From the NCBI RefSeq assembly GCF_946221935.1, contig NZ_CAMIGN010000026.1:1-5562 (forward strand): 5,562 bases of DNA, read 5' to 3'. The DNA is from an uncultured Corynebacterium sp. GTDB lineage: Bacteria > Actinomycetota > Actinomycetes > Mycobacteriales > Mycobacteriaceae. The position numbers and the translations under genes are program-made. Shown here one piece after another: positions 5,298 through 5,562 of the stretch (the first letter of the stretch is position 1; each line of letters starts with the position of its first letter). A model generated the notes under the pieces. The model did not search any database. It was not told the DNA's origin and was given only the letters and a program-made list of their open reading frames with translations.

Positions 5298-5327
5298 AAA
5301 ATGGTTCAGTAAGCCGGAGATGACTTT

Positions 5328-5493
5328 CTAAAGTATCCACGTTGATCGATGGACGAGGGAGCCTCGCTCATCTTTAATAAACTGAGAAAATTGTAACGTA
5401 GCCCGAACCTCACTTGTGCCTGTATACGATACCTCAGTGAATCTACCTTCGTGTTGGCTGAAGGAGCATTCTCCCCTAGGAGGGAGTGATTGC
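5328..5493 (-). pseudogene. C-terminal remnant of an unidentified gene cut by an IS6 element
   Basis: From the insertion-sequence boundary a minus-strand frame stays open to TAG at 5328. It reads as beta-rich protein sequence (GRFTEVSYTGTSEVRATLQF, then IKDERGSLVHRSTWIL at the end). The open frame on paper continues into the IS end, but that part is not native. A second minus-strand frame, open to 5306, also lacks stops, so the choice rests on protein-like pattern and is not certain. The stop is 44 bp before the acidic orphan gene on the same strand, as in an operon. The family is unknown. The 5' part would lie beyond the IS copy, if it still exists. Confidence 0.4.
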
Positions 5494-5562
5494 GGCGTTG
5501 TTGCAAAGTTGGGGCAGTAGGAAGAGCGACGTGAACTAATCACAGCCATGGGTATATTCTCT
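5494..5562 (+). mobile_element. left end of an IS6-family insertion sequence
   Basis: The segment begins GGCGTTGTTGCAAAGTTGG, which follows the IS6-family terminal repeat pattern GG(N)nTGTTGCAAA; by recollection it differs from the IS6100 end at two of the first 14 bases. After about 50 bp a transposase start (ATG GGT ATA TTC TCT) follows, at the spacing usual for this family. The rest of the element lies outside the window. The adjoining GTGATTGC (5486-5493) would be one copy of the 8-bp target duplication if the insertion is simple. Confidence 0.75.
5548..5562 (+). CDS. IS6-family transposase, first five codons (MGIFS), cut by window end
   Basis: ATG at 5548 opens MGIFS, the N-terminus that many actinobacterial IS6-family DDE transposases share before a GRHFP segment. 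The call depends on the terminal repeat 54 bp upstream rather than on the five residues alone. The enzyme moves the element by replicative cointegrate formation. No good Shine-Dalgarno sequence precedes it, which is not unusual so close to an IS end. Confidence 0.6.

Noticed and set aside
3797..5351. 13-bp inverted match CATCGATCAACGT (3797-3809) and its complement (5339-5351)
   Set aside because: One such match is not surprising in 5.5 kb when both strands are compared, and the flanks do not extend the identity.
5471..5486. CTCCC-ctagga-GGGAG hairpin near the IS6 boundary as a terminator
   Set aside because: The stem is only five pairs with no U run, it falls inside an open frame, and the fold is weak.
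1..5562. CRISPR array, tRNA, rRNA or riboswitch
   Set aside because: No regularly spaced repeats, no cloverleaf with a TTCRA-type arm and no recognisable riboswitch core were seen on either strand.

Overview
The window looks like a mosaic accessory region from a moderate-to-high-GC actinobacterium. Possible hosts include Corynebacterium, Brevibacterium or Micrococcaceae, but the genus cannot be fixed from this sequence. Pointers are a VbhA-type antitoxin and an epoxide hydrolase beside a WYL regulator at about 60% GC by eye, -10-like hexamers placed for leaderless transcription, and an IS6-family end of the type common on actinobacterial plasmids. Much of the window is broken or truncated, as expected near recombination hot spots.

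Left part (1-1230): a Cass2/GyrI-like effector-binding protein on the minus strand lacks the usual N-terminal start. It is followed by about 490 bp with no convincing complete gene; this stretch holds a 59-codon open frame, a UUCG-type hairpin and a small repeat cluster. Next comes an orphan VbhA-like antitoxin. The overlapping start codon where its Fic toxin would normally begin leads into only eight codons before a stop.

Centre (1319-3669): a small single-span membrane-protein frame lies beside the intact core of the window. That core is an EHN-type epoxide hydrolase and, upstream on the same strand, a YafY-like WYL transcription factor. A 7-bp-arm palindrome sits in the 61-bp gap between them, over the -35 area of the hydrolase promoter. 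Both genes have a TANNNT hexamer exactly six bases before ATG. This looks like a small regulator-controlled detoxification or catabolic module.

Right part (3700-5562): a plus-strand serine resolvase can be read nearly end to end only after correcting four frame lesions, so it is a pseudogene as written. After it comes a markedly AT-rich minus-strand gene for a very acidic, aromatic-rich protein of unknown family, preceded by the C-terminal remnant of another open frame. That remnant runs up to the terminal repeat of an IS6-family insertion sequence, whose transposase starts (MGIFS) at the last 15 bases. The remnant plus acidic protein could be what is left of a toxin-immunity or defence pair cut by the IS, but this is inference.
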